Of a DNA stretch of 64,000 bases, positions 1-12,051 are shown one piece after another; the first letter of the stretch is position 1, and each line of letters opens with the position of its first letter. The position numbers were made by a program, and so were the translations under genes. Origin of the DNA: Eutreptiella sp. 'Long Island Sound 2002'. Lineage: Eukaryota; Euglenozoa; Euglenophyceae; Eutreptiales; Eutreptiaceae. The notes under the pieces are model-generated. The model made no database searches. It was not told where the DNA came from and worked only from the letters and a program-made list of their open reading frames with translations. Where the stretch lies: assembly GCA_964036045.1 (NCBI GenBank), contig OZ038381.1:68634242-68698241 (forward strand), in the 5' to 3' direction.

Positions 1-2461
1 GTAGAGTGTTTGGCGTTGGGTTGGTGTGACACTGAATTTTGATTGAAGCTTGCGATAGCAGGATGAATGATGACGACAAACACCACGAAAGTAGAGATGT
101 GCAATTTGCACTAATTTAAAAGATGTACCAATCTGGTTGTGTCTACAGTATTCTATAGTTAAATTGTTGTGACGTGGGTTTGCTGTGAATATTTTTTTGG
201 CCTATAAATCTAAACTGGTCCCCAACACCAACACAGCAATTCAACTATGTGCCGGCATGGTATACCAAACCCACACCACGGCTAGTCAACCCCAATCCAG
301 CCAGCTTTGTTCCTTAGGGCCACGTACGGTTTGTCCGCAAGGAACATAGACGGTGGCAATCTAGGAAACAAGGCCAAGAGTCCCTGCACCTCCATCGGCG
401 AGCATGACGTACCGTGCGGGAATAGCAAACGTACCACACCCACCTTTTGGTGGCACGTTGCCTTGACTGTTGTGCCCTCATGCCTCACTGCTACACGGGG
501 CGCAGCTGACAGCACATTACGTCGTTGTGCCCTGGCTCCAACGTTGCCGCCATGGCATGTTGCGCCCACATCATATGTTTATCTTGGCAACAACTTTCGC
601 AGCAACAAGCAAGCGTGCCTCACGGCCAGGCGATGAGCCACCAATTGGCACCTATGTCTCAAACAGCACACGACCTTCACGTGCCCCTCATCGAAATTTT
701 TCCCCCAATGTGTTGTATGCTTAAAGATGGGAGAACCAAACACCTGTGCCAACAATGTCCAAGCGCCAACAAAATATGCATCCATCAATTGGGCCTGCTT
801 GGGCAGGCACCGTCGCACTACGCAGCGGTACCAATGCGACGCCATGCCATGAACTTTCGATGAGAAAGCGACCAATGGGTCTAAGTACCCACATATCATT
901 ATCTTCGTAACTCTAGATAGCTTTTGCCAGTATGGTGTGGTGATTGCCTGCCACAGTAGGACTGGCATCTACATTTTATGTACATGAGCTATGGGGGTGC
1001 GCCAGGTGCCTTGACATTGAGGGATCCAATGTATCGGAAACGTGGGTCAACCAAGTTTGCAGAACCATCTTGAGTACGCGTGAACTCTTCAAGCCAATCC
1101 CACCCCAAAATATCAACGTCTGCCCGTGATTTAAGAGGATACAATGGTCGATAACGATGGTGATAATGATCTATGGGCCCAAAATGGAAGACTACCGAAT
1201 CTAAACAAATGCCGTAGACCACACAAGCCCACAAAATGTTGTAACGCTACATTCTGAAATCGTGTAGTTGATTGGTTGATGATGCTGCATGATTGCAAAA
1301 TGGGGAATGCTCAATATGAATTTGCTTGAGAAGCCACATGTACGGTTGTGTGTGCAATATTCCAAAGTCCGCTCATGTTGTAGTTGGTTTGGTCCAAAAG
1401 TGAGTTGTGGGGCATCGGGTGGTGCTCTTAATTGAGCCTTTTATAAGGTGTCCAGCGGAGGTTCAAATTTTCATATGCGCTAAGAATGATTCATGCTACA
1501 CTCTTGGAACACAACAACATGCTTTGTGCATGTCATGGACGGCCATTTTTGTTGCGCAGTACGAAAGCTGATGTGTTGTTAAAGGTCACAATACACCCCA
1601 AAACAGAGTTTACAGGGGCAATTGTAGGGCCTTTATAGCTTTGCCGCTTGAACCTACATTCAGGGATTCACGGTAGGGATTTGCCAAATTTTCCATGCAT
1701 TCCTCCATATTTGGTCTAAGAATAGTTTTATATTTGGTTGATCACACCCCGCCCTACCCCTCGATGTTGGTCCAAATGGAAAATTCGCCAATGCCTACCT
1801 TCGTTCCATTCCTCCTCACACAAGAGCGAACTACATCCATCAACATGAAAGGAGTCAATTGGTTCGCCAAAGCCCAAGTGGAGGTGCTCGACAGAATTGA
1901 GGAAGTTGGAGTGGACACACAGGAGTGTCTCAGATAGCTCACGGGGGCTAGTGCTCTTGCAGGAGATGGTTGTATCCTGTTCAGGGCAATATTGGCCTAC
2001 AAGGCTGCCCATGCGCAAAACCATCGACCTCGGGTCTATTGAATTCAGGGCTGCCCTGCATGGACGAGGTCCGCAGAGAAGACACGTCGTGTGGGAGAGC
2101 GTGGTTGGGTACTCAATCAAACAACTATCAAACTTCGCGGTTCTCGCCTTTGAGGTGCACCTATCGGCCGTGGATGGCCTCTGCTGGCTAAAACCGACGC
2201 AAATATCGGATTGAGAATGGCCAATGGTGGAATGGAGAAATTTATAGCTTGTGATATGCTCCCGACAATGTTTGAAGACCTGGGGTTTGCAAAGGAAGAT
2301 GTCCTATGAGTTCGTGGTGCGTATGCATTGTATACGGATAAGCGGGGTTATCTGAAGGTCAATGCGTCTGGAGCTAGTTTGACGTTCACTCGCAGTGCGA
2401 ACCTTGGTGATGGGAACAAGGGACACGATCCAATGGTCAAGGAAACAAGCACAAGGATAAA
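1..2461. other. No supported gene
   Basis: AT-leaning sequence with only short open frames on both strands (for example 1695-1937 plus and 1728-2120 minus, which shadow each other). None shows a recognisable motif, a splice-site pattern that joins frames, or a repeat family found elsewhere in the window. It could be the eroded remains of a mobile element. Confidence 0.5.
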
Positions 2462-2851
2462 AAATTGGAAGGCAAGTTAGGGGAGCAAGCCGAAGAAAAA
2501 GTTCGTCCCGAATTGTGTGAAGAGGCTGTGAGGACAATGCAATGGGGGAAAGGGGTACCGAAATGGATGGAAAAGCCGGGAACCGCGTTGGTGCAACTCT
2601 TCAACAACCCAGAGGGCCTTGAGACTCTGAAGCTCATCAAGTGCTTGAGTAATGATATGTGGTGCACAATGTTGCATGCAAAGGAATCCTATGCCACAAA
2701 GTATCACCACAAGTCAAAGAAAAGACGTGGAAACGGGGATAGGGCATGCCAATCACAAGGATTGAGGCCAAGGATGAAGCAAAACATGTCGTTGGACCGG
2801 ATGCTTGACAGGGCGGACAGAAATACAACGAAAATGGCCAAGGCGGGGTAG
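2462..2851 (+). CDS. Hypothetical basic open frame
   Basis: An open frame of about 130 codons that starts directly after a TAA at 2459-2461. The first usable codon is TTG at 2465, and there is no good ATG until the QWGKG region. The product is hydrophilic and lysine-rich, with a KKRRG basic patch near residue 85. I do not recognise it. Open frames in other phases continue to 3612, including a CxxC at 3366-3377, so this may be a worn fragment of a longer transposon gene with frameshifts. Low confidence that it is expressed. Confidence 0.25.
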   Translation, partial: KLEGKLGEQAEEKVRPELCEEAVRTMQWGKGVPKWMEKPGTALVQLFNNPEGLETLKLIKCLSNDMWCTMLHAKESYATKYHHKSKKRRGNGDRACQSQGLRPRMKQNMSLDRMLDRADRNTTKMAKAG

Positions 2852-3785
2852 TTCTGGGTAATGTATTTTGGGGACGAGAAATACCATGTCCCGAAAACTG
2901 GAGATTGGTACGACATGAACAACTACCCATCATAAAAGTGCCGTTAGTGCGGAAAGTGCACTAGGTGGGGATGAGTGACCTCATTTGACGGGGCACGATT
3001 TTGAGAATTGGCAAAACCTTGGGATTGCCGGCACACAAGGGAGGCGACGTGTTTGGGGACAGAGCAATGGAGGTTATGTGCCATGTCTCTTGCCGTGTGG
3101 AGCCTGCACCCTCCTGACATCATGCCTCCAAATAGACAACAGTGCAAGACCAACAAGAAAAACAGCTGGGACTGCCCCGTGATATCAGACTTGACGACAA
3201 GGGTCGAGAAGTACCAACGGAGAGGAGGAGGAAAATAAATGGGGCTTCCCGAAATCATGGCCGACTCACACAATAGCAGCGGCTGTCATGGGAGGCATCG
3301 TCAAGCAAGGACAATGAGCTGAGCCACAAGACAAAAGGACCTTACCCTCCCCTGTATGCGAAATGTCACACCTGTCCCAATTCGTTGAAGGAATCCATAA
3401 ATTAGGAGGAAGGCAGACGGCTACACCAAATGGTCCACTGTGGAGGATCCTGGAATAGCAGCTCCAATATGGCTTGGCAATTCGAAGCAATCCGAGCACA
3501 ATCAAAAAAGTACTATTATCGGCCAAACGGGCGTCATCCATGGGGATTGCAAAGCAACATGTCCCAAGATTTTTCTGCAAAATGTCCAAGGCGCGGAGAA
3601 CGCATGAGATGACATGAAAGTACTATGTGGATGGTTTGCGGCCCTGCAGACAATGCCTGCCTAGGCCGAAAACCAAATGGGCTGGGCGGTGGTGGCAACG
3701 GTTGTATTGTTGTGTGAGGCAGGCTTACGAGTGGGGAAAACGGCGGGAGGCAAGATACGACATTTGGATGGAATGTGTGGAACCG
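2852..3785. other. No supported gene; possible worn coding remains
   Basis: Short open frames occur (3008-3238, 3430-3612, 3627-3851 plus), none with a recognisable domain. The gypsy integrase reading on the minus strand stops at 3786-3788, and I see no chromodomain, long terminal repeat or polypurine tract beyond it, so the retroelement is cut off here. Confidence 0.4.
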
Positions 3786-4525
3786 TCACCAGGCATGCCG
3801 AACAACGGCGGGGAAAACCTCCACCCAATTGGTGCCCTTCCTCACGGTTAGAGCCTTAGCCACAAGACGCCTCAATTGCTTGCTAGTGCTTTCGGCTTTA
3901 CCATTGCATTGGTGCCTACCCGCAAGACACATAGCCGAGCGTGCACCAATTTCTGAGCAAGGCTTAGAAACATTGGCTCACAAATTGTCCGCCATGATGG
4001 GAGTAAATCTCACGGGGGGCTCCGAACGGATCAACCCACCGCTGCATTACAAGGTGGGCAGCTCTTTTCCCCGTTAGGCCTTCATTCTTGTCCTCATGAC
4101 GAGGTTTAGGGATAGGAATCGCGATGACGTAGCCGGAAAGCCAGCATACACATAGGAGCATTCGATCATACTCCTCTCCATCATTGAAGTTGGACTTAAT
4201 AAATGAAACACATGAAGGGCTATAGAGTCCATAGGCTCCATAGGTATGGGAATAGGAGTCATTTGCCCAAATTTGCGTTTAGTATCATGCGTGTGAATGG
4301 TACTTGAGTGGCATGTTTGGTATTGCACTTCCACTACTTTGTAGAACCACTCACCCTCCACACCATGATTTATTTCTTTCTAGTGTTTCTCCACCCTGGA
4401 CGTAGTTAGGTGAAGGGCATCGTGGTATTCCGGCACCAAGCGTTGCACTGGAGGCGTAGGGACGCACCACCGTCCATTACACATCAGTTTGTTGTCCAGT
4501 AACCTCACTCCGTCCTGGAAACTTC
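3786..4525 (-). pseudogene. Ty3/gypsy integrase domain, broken
   Basis: Integrase inserts retroelement cDNA into chromosomes. Reading from 4525 downward, an N-terminal H...H/C zinc-binding type stretch (HDALHL, then CHSST) is followed by a catalytic-core segment with FGAPREIYSHHGGQFVSQ and, in another phase, GKAESTSKQLRRLVAKALT. The last holds the expected catalytic glutamate (KAES). The aspartate normally found in the IYSDHGGQF block is histidine here, so one of the three acidic residues is gone. At least three reading phases are needed. The reading ends at a TGA at 3786-3788 after VVRHAW. Confidence 0.8.
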
Positions 4526-4842
4526 CGTTCAAGGGTTCTTGCTACATTTTTTTTATAGCGGTCACAATTTGGGTACTACTTCCCCCAATTTATTTCAAAC
4601 ACAATGGGGGCCCCCTCTGCATGTACTTCAATGGGACATATTTTCTTGTGCCCCCTCCATGATTTTTTTATCTTGCTGATTCGGTCGAGTTTCCGCGCTT
4701 TTTGTTTCGCTTCGCCCCCCCCCCCCTCTGGGGCCAAAGCCCGGGGGGGGGGGGGGGCGCATGGGGGCGCCCCAACCGCGTGAGACAAGGGTTTCGCATT
4801 CCCCTGGGACCGAGTAACAACGGGTGCCACAATATCTGGAAA
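4526..4842 (-). other. Pol linker with G/C homopolymer expansions
   Basis: Between RNase H and integrase the minus strand reads a TRSQ-containing linker of the kind gypsy polyproteins often have. It is disrupted by a 10-base C run and a 15-base G run at 4716-4757, which shift frame and encode artefactual proline/glycine strings. Confidence 0.5.
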
Positions 4843-5405
4843 CTAGAGTGGACGGGTGAGGAGCTCCTCCCGCTCGGCCGCCATCATGCCGTGTACGTCC
4901 CCATACGCTTGGGCCGTTTCATGTATGGACACATTGCCCCCAACGGGATTAACAGGGTACGCCCAACGGGAGAGGAAATCACCAACCAGGTTCACGACCA
5001 CGGCAGTGTACAAAACGCGTAGGTCAAATTTAGAAAACAACTCATGCCACCGTGCTTGGCACAGAGAGGGCCCACCCTCTCCCACACGGTTTTCAGGTCC
5101 TATGTAGCCCCATCTTCAAGGCTACGATGGTCCGTGCGCACCTCCACATGTTTATTCTCCACGCACCCAGGCCACTGAAGAAGGGCGTCCCTTATGGTGC
5201 AGCACTCCTTTTCTCGAGGGCTCCAATTCAATTGGCTCCTCAAGCGGCAGAAAAAGGCTAGGGGGCGGAGTGCGCCGTGAGGACCCTCTTGTTGTAGAGC
5301 AACCCCCACCGCCCAATTACTAGCCTCCGGGATGAGGACAAAGTCTTTACCCCAATCCGCTGGTTGCAAAGCCACAATATAAGTGATAGCTTGCTTGAGC
5401 CTCAA
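4843..5405 (-). pseudogene. Ty3/gypsy RNase H domain
   Basis: RNase H degrades the RNA strand of the cDNA hybrid. Two overlapping phases are needed. The first (5405-5100) holds SNWAVGVALQQ, LRPLAFFCRL, NWSPREKECCTI and VRTDHRSLE, the usual gypsy RNase H blocks. The second (5085-4843) holds RWHELFSKFDLRVLYTA and FLSRWAYP, the C-terminal tether. The catalytic aspartate before WAVG appears as PEASNW rather than the usual DAS, another sign of decay. Confidence 0.75.
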
Positions 5406-5474
5406 AAAGGCCTCGTTGGCCGACGCATCCCATGTGATCTATCTTTTTGTCATTTTTGTGCTTGGGCAAATTGT

Positions 5475-6539
5475 TCAACATCTTAAGGGGTGGGTGGCTA
5501 TGGAGGCGTAGTGTTGGGCAGACCCCGAATAATAGTTGGTGCACCCCAAGAACCCACGGGGCTTACGAACATTATCCGCTTTTGTCCAATGTTCAAGCGC
5601 CAACATTTTCTTTGGCGCCGGCCGAGGTGTGCCATTGTCCAACACATGGCCACAAAACTCCAACGAACGAACCAAGAAAACGGTTCTGCTCACCGAAGCC
5701 GCAAGCTCTTCCCTCCGTAGCCGATCCAACGCGGCTCGCCCATCGCCGTCGTGACTGGCAAACAGTTCGTGCGTTGTGGGACCGGAGGAACCAATAATGA
5801 TCTCATCAATACATTCATCTGCACAATCCAACCCCCTCAAGACGTGTTCCATGACCCGTTGAAAAATAGCAGGGCCGTTTTTTATACCCATGGGCATAAC
5901 ACGCCATTGATACCCTTTACCCGCCAAAATCATGGCGGTTTTGGCCCGGTACTCTGGGTGAAGGGGAATTGGGTAGAAACCCTTACTCAAGTCCACAATA
6001 GTGAAAATCTTATGGTAGGATCAATTTTCGAGCATATTTTCAATAAGGGGGAGAGGGTGTGTCTTGGGCATAGTAGCCTCATTGAGTTGGCAATAATCAA
6101 CCACGAGCCGCCACTTCCCCTTCTCCTTATTGGGCACGACGAAACCGTTGGAAGCCCACTCGGAGGCCTCACAAGGCTCTATCCACCCACGAGCCAGAAA
6201 ATCCTCCGCAATCTCTAACTCCGCCGCGGCGTGCTCCCCCACCAATCTTATAGGTTTTACCCACTTGGACTTCGGCCGAGGGTAGGGTTCAACATTAGCG
6301 AACCCAATACCATCCAACCCACGGACTTTAGGGTGTGCCTGGACGGGAGGTAGACGAGCCTCCCCACTAAACACATCCCGCTCATAGTTCGCGAGGATGT
6401 GTTTTCTCATGAGCTCTACCTTCGGAGACGTTATAGGCTCTTGAATGGTAACTACACCACCCACACACGAGGCAACCAACAAACTCGTGGCGCCATTAGT
6501 TTTCCGCTCGCGCCTCACGGTAGCAACACCTGCTCTCAA
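5475..6539 (-). pseudogene. Ty3/gypsy reverse transcriptase
   Basis: Copies retroelement RNA into DNA. The minus strand reads RGWIEPCEASEWASNGFVVPNK and WRLVVDYCQLNEATMPKTHPLP (6539-6021), a stop after the LIENML block, then VDLSKGFYPIPLHPEYRAKTAM, YQWRVMPMGIKNGPAIFQ and CIDEII (5996-5475). These match reverse transcriptase blocks 1-5 in order. The YxDD-type active site is CIDE here, with the second aspartate replaced by glutamate. The domain is followed by LEFCGHVL and the usual thumb/connection region. Confidence 0.85.
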
Positions 6540-7203
6540 TCATTCTTTTCCAATTTGGGCAATGCGTGAAGGCACGCATTCTTGAGCCTCAAAATCTTCG
6601 GCAGTGGGCCCAAGAGCAACATGGGTGTGTAGTTCTTTATGAGCTGCTTGGTGCGGGAGGGAATGCACCGCAACCAAATGGTTGGGCACCCTCGCATCCT
6701 CCGACTCCTCCTCCGAGGTCGTACCCGGCTCATCATCCGTGTTGGGGTTAAAAACACCTGAGAGTGAAACGGAGGCCACATGACTTTTAGTGCCCACCCA
6801 ATTCTCTTCGGCAAGTCCGCCGTCCACATATAGGGCCACAGTGGACCTTTTGCCTTCAGGTAGGGGCGTGAGATAGGAACCTTGATAGAGGCGGGCCTTG
6901 GACTCGGGCCCGGGGTGATGATACCTTTGCAAGGTAACCTGCATAAGGGGTCTCCACCACTCTTGATGTGTCCATTTTGTCCCTACAACTATCACTCGTA
7001 GTTTCTCAGGCCAATTTTTCTTGACATACTCGGAAAACCTATGGTGCGGTGGACACATGTACTATAATTCGCAGGGGTCCGCGGGTGTTGAGAAAAAATC
7101 ATTCCTGGGCGAAACCCATCACTTCGTGTTTCGTGGACTGCAAGGCGAGCACTTGGGCCATCGGGTCTTGGATGCACCTTTCGTAGTGCACCATGCACCT
7201 AGG
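6540..7203 (-). pseudogene. Gag-pol junction region, protease not recognised
   Basis: A 172-codon minus frame (7058-6540) lies between the gag-like part and reverse transcriptase, where gypsy elements carry an aspartic protease. I see no DSG/DTG active site; the closest stretch is ALYVDGGLAEEN. The C-terminal half is acidic (DDEPGTTSEEESED). It is either a degraded protease region or a spacer peculiar to this lineage. Confidence 0.4.
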
Positions 7204-8619
7204 TTAGTCACATCTGTGCCGTAGGTTACTACTCCCCCGTGAGCGAACGGGGACCGTCAAATGACGGGATGGAAACCCCCCGCCGCCATGAGGAGGCGTA
7301 GAACCGTCGCCACCCCCTCTAGTCGCCCCACCAGCCACAAAGGGACGACCAGTAGATTGTAAACCACCCATAGGACGAAAAGGGGGCGCCGATTGCACCG
7401 GAGCTGATGTAGGCGCCGCCCCACTCGAGCAATGTTCCCCAGCAACCACCCCTCCAAGGGACGGGCACACCAGAGCAGGAATCCCACCAGGCCCTCTCTG
7501 GATGTAATCCTTCAGCAAAGGACACGGGGGCGTGGATAAAGAAGAAGTAGGAGTATGCTTGGGGGCGGCGGTGGAGATTCATCCACCACTGTATAGTGGG
7601 ACGCTTCATGAACCTTGATCAATGACACATGCGGATCGTGAGCAAAAACAGGCTCAACGTCCGATGCAGTCCCCCCCGCCCACAAAAAGAGGCTGTGGTG
7701 GGGGCTCTCCAGTATGGGATATTGATGTTCGGGGAGGGACCAAATTTATTGGGAGGGTTGCTCCTCCCTCCACCAACCTCCCTCCAGCGGATTCTCCCCC
7801 CCCCCCCCCCCGCCCGGATGATTCGCCGTAGGCACCATCGCAGAGTCATCCACTAGGGATGGACGCTCCTTCGTACCACTCATAGGCGATTGATCCAAAA
7901 TGATGTCCTGATTCCCCAGGGAATTCGGGGGGTTTCCACAATGAGGCATGGGCGACCCCTGGTACCACTCATGGGCACCAGGGATTCCTGCGCCACCGTG
8001 GAATGGTCCCTTGTCCCTGACGGAGGCACCGGGGATGCGGGCCATGCGGCAACAAAGGACGGAGGAATGCTTCTGCTACTTTGCCACAGCGCGCCACCGC
8101 CGTCCCCCTCGTCGTCACTCCCGGCCTTCAAGGAGGGGAGGGAGCACGGGTCCTCCTCATCATCCCCGATGACAATCCGATTGTCAGGGGTGCCCTCAAT
8201 GGGCGTAGGTGACTCAATGATCACCGCCCGATTAGAGCGAGTGCCGCTGAGCGGCATGGGCGAGTCTTCGACCCAAGACGGGTACGCCCTCGATCCGCTC
8301 ATAGGAGCCGGGGAGGGGTCCAAGCTCGAGGGATTATGTGTTGTGCGACTCATAGTTTCCAGCGATTGGTGGATCAAGGTGAAGGCGTCGCGCACACACC
8401 CTCGATGATCGTGGGGATCGGGCGTAGATGGGCCCAGCCTTGACTCGGAAATGGGGCTGAGTGGTCGAGCCGAGAACAGATTGCCTCCGACACGGGGCTC
8501 CAAAAACCCCCCCAGCGACGGGGATTCGCCGGAGAGCACCCCGATGGGCCCAATTGGAGACACCATCGTACCCCGGTCGGCGAGATTAAGGGACAGCACG
8601 ATCTGGCTGGTGCCCTCAA
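7204..8619 (-). pseudogene. Gag-like region with SGTR peptide repeats
   Basis: The minus strand frame 8599-7880 encodes a proline/serine-rich protein with an imperfect ~20-residue repeat built around SP(M/T/V)P(M/L)SGTR followed by a hydrophobic-acidic VxED or VIxES step, seen about six times (around 8310, 8255, 8210, 8000, 7950 and, in another phase, 7880). It lies upstream of pol in the gag position. I see no CCHC zinc knuckle. A 14-base C run at 7797-7810 breaks the frame. The function of the repeats is unknown. Confidence 0.5.
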
Positions 8620-8759
8620 ACTTCAGTGTCTACTATTGGCTATTCCCTGGCGCTATTAGCGGTTCCCACGTTGATCGCTGACGATGATGGTATGATATGA
8701 TTCTCCTGAGGCTGAAGCTCTATTTCCCCCCCAAGCGATGTAGATTCACCGGCTACACT

Positions 8760-9194
8760 TTACGGTCGAGGGGCCACAAGGGGAACTCTTGCGGATGCGG
8801 GACACCCTGCATGAGTACTCATTTGAGCTTTGGCCCGTGTTTGCGGTCCCCGTCCGGTTGATGGAGTGAGGGCCGAGGAGGTCCTAAGGGTAGGGACCAG
8901 GACAATCTCGAATGGCCCTCCCGGGGATGTCAATTGGGTTTGCAGTTGGTCCATAATTTCCAGGATCGATTGCTTGCTGCGACACCAAGCGCCTGACAGA
9001 GATGAAAAAATTTTGCCTGTGCTACCATGATACCGGACCAAAGGATTGTAGTTGAGCTCGAAGTGGTAGTGGCAGCAACTTGGCTTGGAATCACACACAT
9101 AGCACAATTCGAAGATATCCTGCATAGTGACATGGTCCGAATGGCCAATGCACATACAAGTATGCACATATGTGAACCATAGCATATCATCCAC
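8760..9194 (-). pseudogene. Probable gag N-terminal region
   Basis: A 144-codon open minus frame that leads into the gag-like frame with a phase change near 8700. It contains ELCYVCDSKPSCCHYHF, a cysteine/histidine cluster, and KQSILEIMDQLQTQL, a short amphipathic segment. Assignment to gag rests only on position; I do not recognise the fold. Confidence 0.35.
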
Positions 9195-11639
9195 TAATTC
9201 TTATAAGAATTAATCATCCAACATTGCCTTATCTATCTCATATGGCACAATCCTAACAACGAAATGCAACGTATACGATCCAAAGTCCCATATATAGGGT
9301 CAAACATTGCCCTTAGGGGTAATATCATTAGGGTAGGGTTGTAACCTGCTTCAGGGCAGGACGGTGTGGGTCCACCTATGTTGGCATTGCCACGTTAAGG
9401 GCCCCCGTGGATTCCTTTATCATGTTTTGGGCAGGGAAATCAAGAAATTTTTCTATATTTGTTGCTACCTTGAGCACGTCATCCTCATTCTGTCAGCATG
9501 TGCTAGGCGTCTTGCTGTGTTATTCTGTTCCTTGGTGCGGCATGTGGTTGTCCCCTAGCAGTCCCGCCATTTCTTTGTCCTTTGATCCCAAAAGCAAGTT
9601 CCTTTTTTCTCATTGCGGCCAAGACCACCCCTTTGGAGCTTGATGTCACGGGCCACCCTTCCCCCTCTTTTAAGGATGAGATCGATGACACCGACCTTGG
9701 AACTTGGGGTGTGGGGCCTTATTTGCCTCTCTTCATTGGTTCACCACGCATCTCCAAAAATATCATTGTGACTTTTTGCCATTTGCAGCTCAATGCCATG
9801 TTGGGTGTGGTCACTGTGAATGTTCCGTTCACCACTCTGTATGCACCTCTCTGGCACCCGAGATGGGAGCACAAGCTAGCCATCAAATTACCCCATGGAA
9901 TGGCTGTCCGCCGTTTGTGACTTGCTTGGTCAACCGAAGGTGTCGCTTTGTTTTCACAATCATTGACGCATGAACACATTCGGCCAACAAGCACAAATTA
10001 AACCATCCACAACGAAGCTCAATCATTTGGCGGGACCACTAACTTGCTGTTTGCCAACAATGATCAATGTTGTAATAGAAGTCTTCGAAAACCACAGCCC
10101 ATGGTTCATGTGAGGAAGGAAAAACTCTCCATTGGTTCAATTACATACATTTGCTGCAAACAACGCGACTATGCATTGGAGATTTTAGGGGGTGCAAACT
10201 TGTTGGGCCATTGTGGCCACACTCTACAAATGAAATATTGGGTCAACGTACGTGGACGACATATGAATAGATTCTTTTGGCATGGAGTGGCAGAGGGTTG
10301 TCCCTGGGTTGCCCAGGAACGAAGTAACTAAAAATTGGATGCAGATGCCATGTGATGATTGCTCCTTCAAGATATTCATATCCCCGAACCCCTTATGCAA
10401 CTATGATTGCAAGGACATTTGGAAAGAGGGAAGAGGGGCGAGGGTCATTGAATCCCACAGCAAAGCAAGTGTGTGCATCATTGATATGTGGGCCATTGGG
10501 TGCGGCAGTGGTATTCAGCACGAAGAGAGATCGCTACATTCAGTTTGAGGTCTACTGTATCTTTGGTCTAAAAGAGCACATTGGCACTTTTAGTTTGGCC
10601 TATTTGATTATAAAAAAAAATGCAAGGACAAAGGAGTGGAGAGAAGGCTACATGCAAACATTGGGATGAAAACCATGCTTCCAATTGCATTCGCCGATGT
10701 CGCCCTATGTCTTATTTACACTACTTCTTGTTGGACCGCCTATGCTAATTTAGTTGTAGGTGTACAAGAAGACCCGACTATTTTCATTTGTGATGAATGG
10801 TAGTAGAAGGTTTTACCCAACTTGTATTTATTCACAATGCTCCGAATCAAAACAGGGAATGTCTAAATTGCCCCCAAACTCTGAAAAAAGCTCCTCCCCC
10901 TACTTTTGCACCTCCTGCCCACACCGCAGGGTACGGGGTGTCTAACCGAATTTAGCCACCCTCGGGGCGGTGCCTTTCATAGCATGTTTCACTTTTGTGC
11001 TATTGCCCCCACTTTGGTATTTTTTGGGTGGAATTTTTGCGAATGCCTAGTCTTGGCCGCCATTGCCGCTCGGGCAGCTATATTGCTAAGCACAAATTTC
11101 GGCACAGCCCCGCTGTAGATGCGGAAGTCAGCCGTGGGCTGGTTCCCCATGGTTTTACGTTGATGTTGGTGTTTGTGTGTAGGTGTGAATGTTCCACTTT
11201 GGTGGATCCGAATGCGCCTGATGATGTTTGGATACGGATTGCAATGGAACCTCCCACAAGGTGGGGTACCACTCCTACTATACTTGTTGGCGCTTGAGAT
11301 GTCGTGTTTGCTGTTCGCTGTTGGGTGCATGCAGGTACATTGTTTCTTTCCGATTGCAAGATTGTGTTGTAGGTGAGAAACATAACCCTTGTACCAAAAA
11401 ATCATCAAGTCGTACAATTTTTCTAAGGTAAATGCGTGTAATTTTTTGTTTGCAGTAGGTCGTGTAAATTTTGAAAGAAAATCCAATATTTTCGGCGGTA
11501 AACACGTGTAATTTTTTATGCGGCCGTGTAATTTGTGTAAGCTATGAAAAAAGAATACAAAATGAAAGCAAAGGCAATTTTTGAATGCATGAGTAATATG
11601 TACAACTGCCGGTTCTGTATGCCCCCCCCCCCCCCCATC
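9195..11639. other. No supported gene
   Basis: Plus-strand open frames of 60-112 codons occur (9582-9920, 10044-10331, 10282-10548), and a minus one at 11486-10989. None shows a motif I recognise. The run 10044-10669 reads a cysteine-containing hydrophilic stretch in two phases and could be a worn coding segment. An A-rich run lies near 10612-10620 and a 13-base C run at 11622-11636. Confidence 0.4.
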
Positions 11640-11689
11640 GCGACCTTAACATAGGGACGGCAAGTCCACAGTGCACCTACTACCCTGTA

Positions 11690-12029
11690 TGGCCAGCAAT
11701 TGGTTGGAACTCAGCCAAAATGACATAGTATTACATGGTGTCATGGGCACTAAAGGAAAAATGAGGCCCAAAAAAAGAGTTTTGACATGGCCATGGTCAA
11801 TGTTCATGCCACCATTAAGGGCCACCAAGGCAGTGGGATGGGGCCAATGTAATAACATGCAATGTAAGATTGTTTCTCATGGTGTCATTGGCACTAAACA
11901 CGAAATCAAACCCAGCTAAATATCTCAAGGCAACATCTCGTGTGCGTGCATTAGGAACAAAATGATGCCCAAGAAAAGAGTCTCTACAGGGCCGTGGCCA
12001 ACGCTATTGCCCCCATTATAGGCCACCAA
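11690..12029 (+). repeat. Two-copy ~165-bp repeat, the landing site of transposon A
   Basis: Two diverged units start near 11705 and 11875 with the shared phrase TGGTGTCAT then GGCACTAAA. Each continues through AAATGA(G/T)GCCCAA, a CC(A/G)TGG step and GGCCACCAA. In unit 1 the phrase runs on into GGCAGTGGGATGGGGCCAAT. In unit 2 it is broken after GGCCACCAA by transposon A and resumes at 20,678 with ACCAAGGCACTGGGACGGGG. Unit 1 therefore shows the empty site. Confidence 0.8.
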
Positions 12030-12051
12030 CTTGGGGGTACGAACCTGACAT
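12030..12051 (+). repeat. Transposon A left terminal inverted repeat
   Basis: 22 bp starting CTTGGGGGTACG, directly after ACCAA. It matches the reverse complement of 20,656-20,677 with one difference (G/A at position 12). Confidence 0.9.

Larger units (their letters stand above)
3786..9194 (-). mobile_element. Ty3/gypsy retrotransposon, decayed and 3'-truncated
   Basis: On the minus strand the order is gag-like (9194 to about 7204), a spacer, reverse transcriptase (6539-5475), RNase H (5405-4843) and integrase (about 4525-3786). Integrase after RNase H is the Ty3/gypsy order. No long terminal repeats are visible at either end, and the element stops inside or just after the integrase core. 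Numerous frame changes and stops mark it as dead. The window does not show a target-site duplication. Confidence 0.85.
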
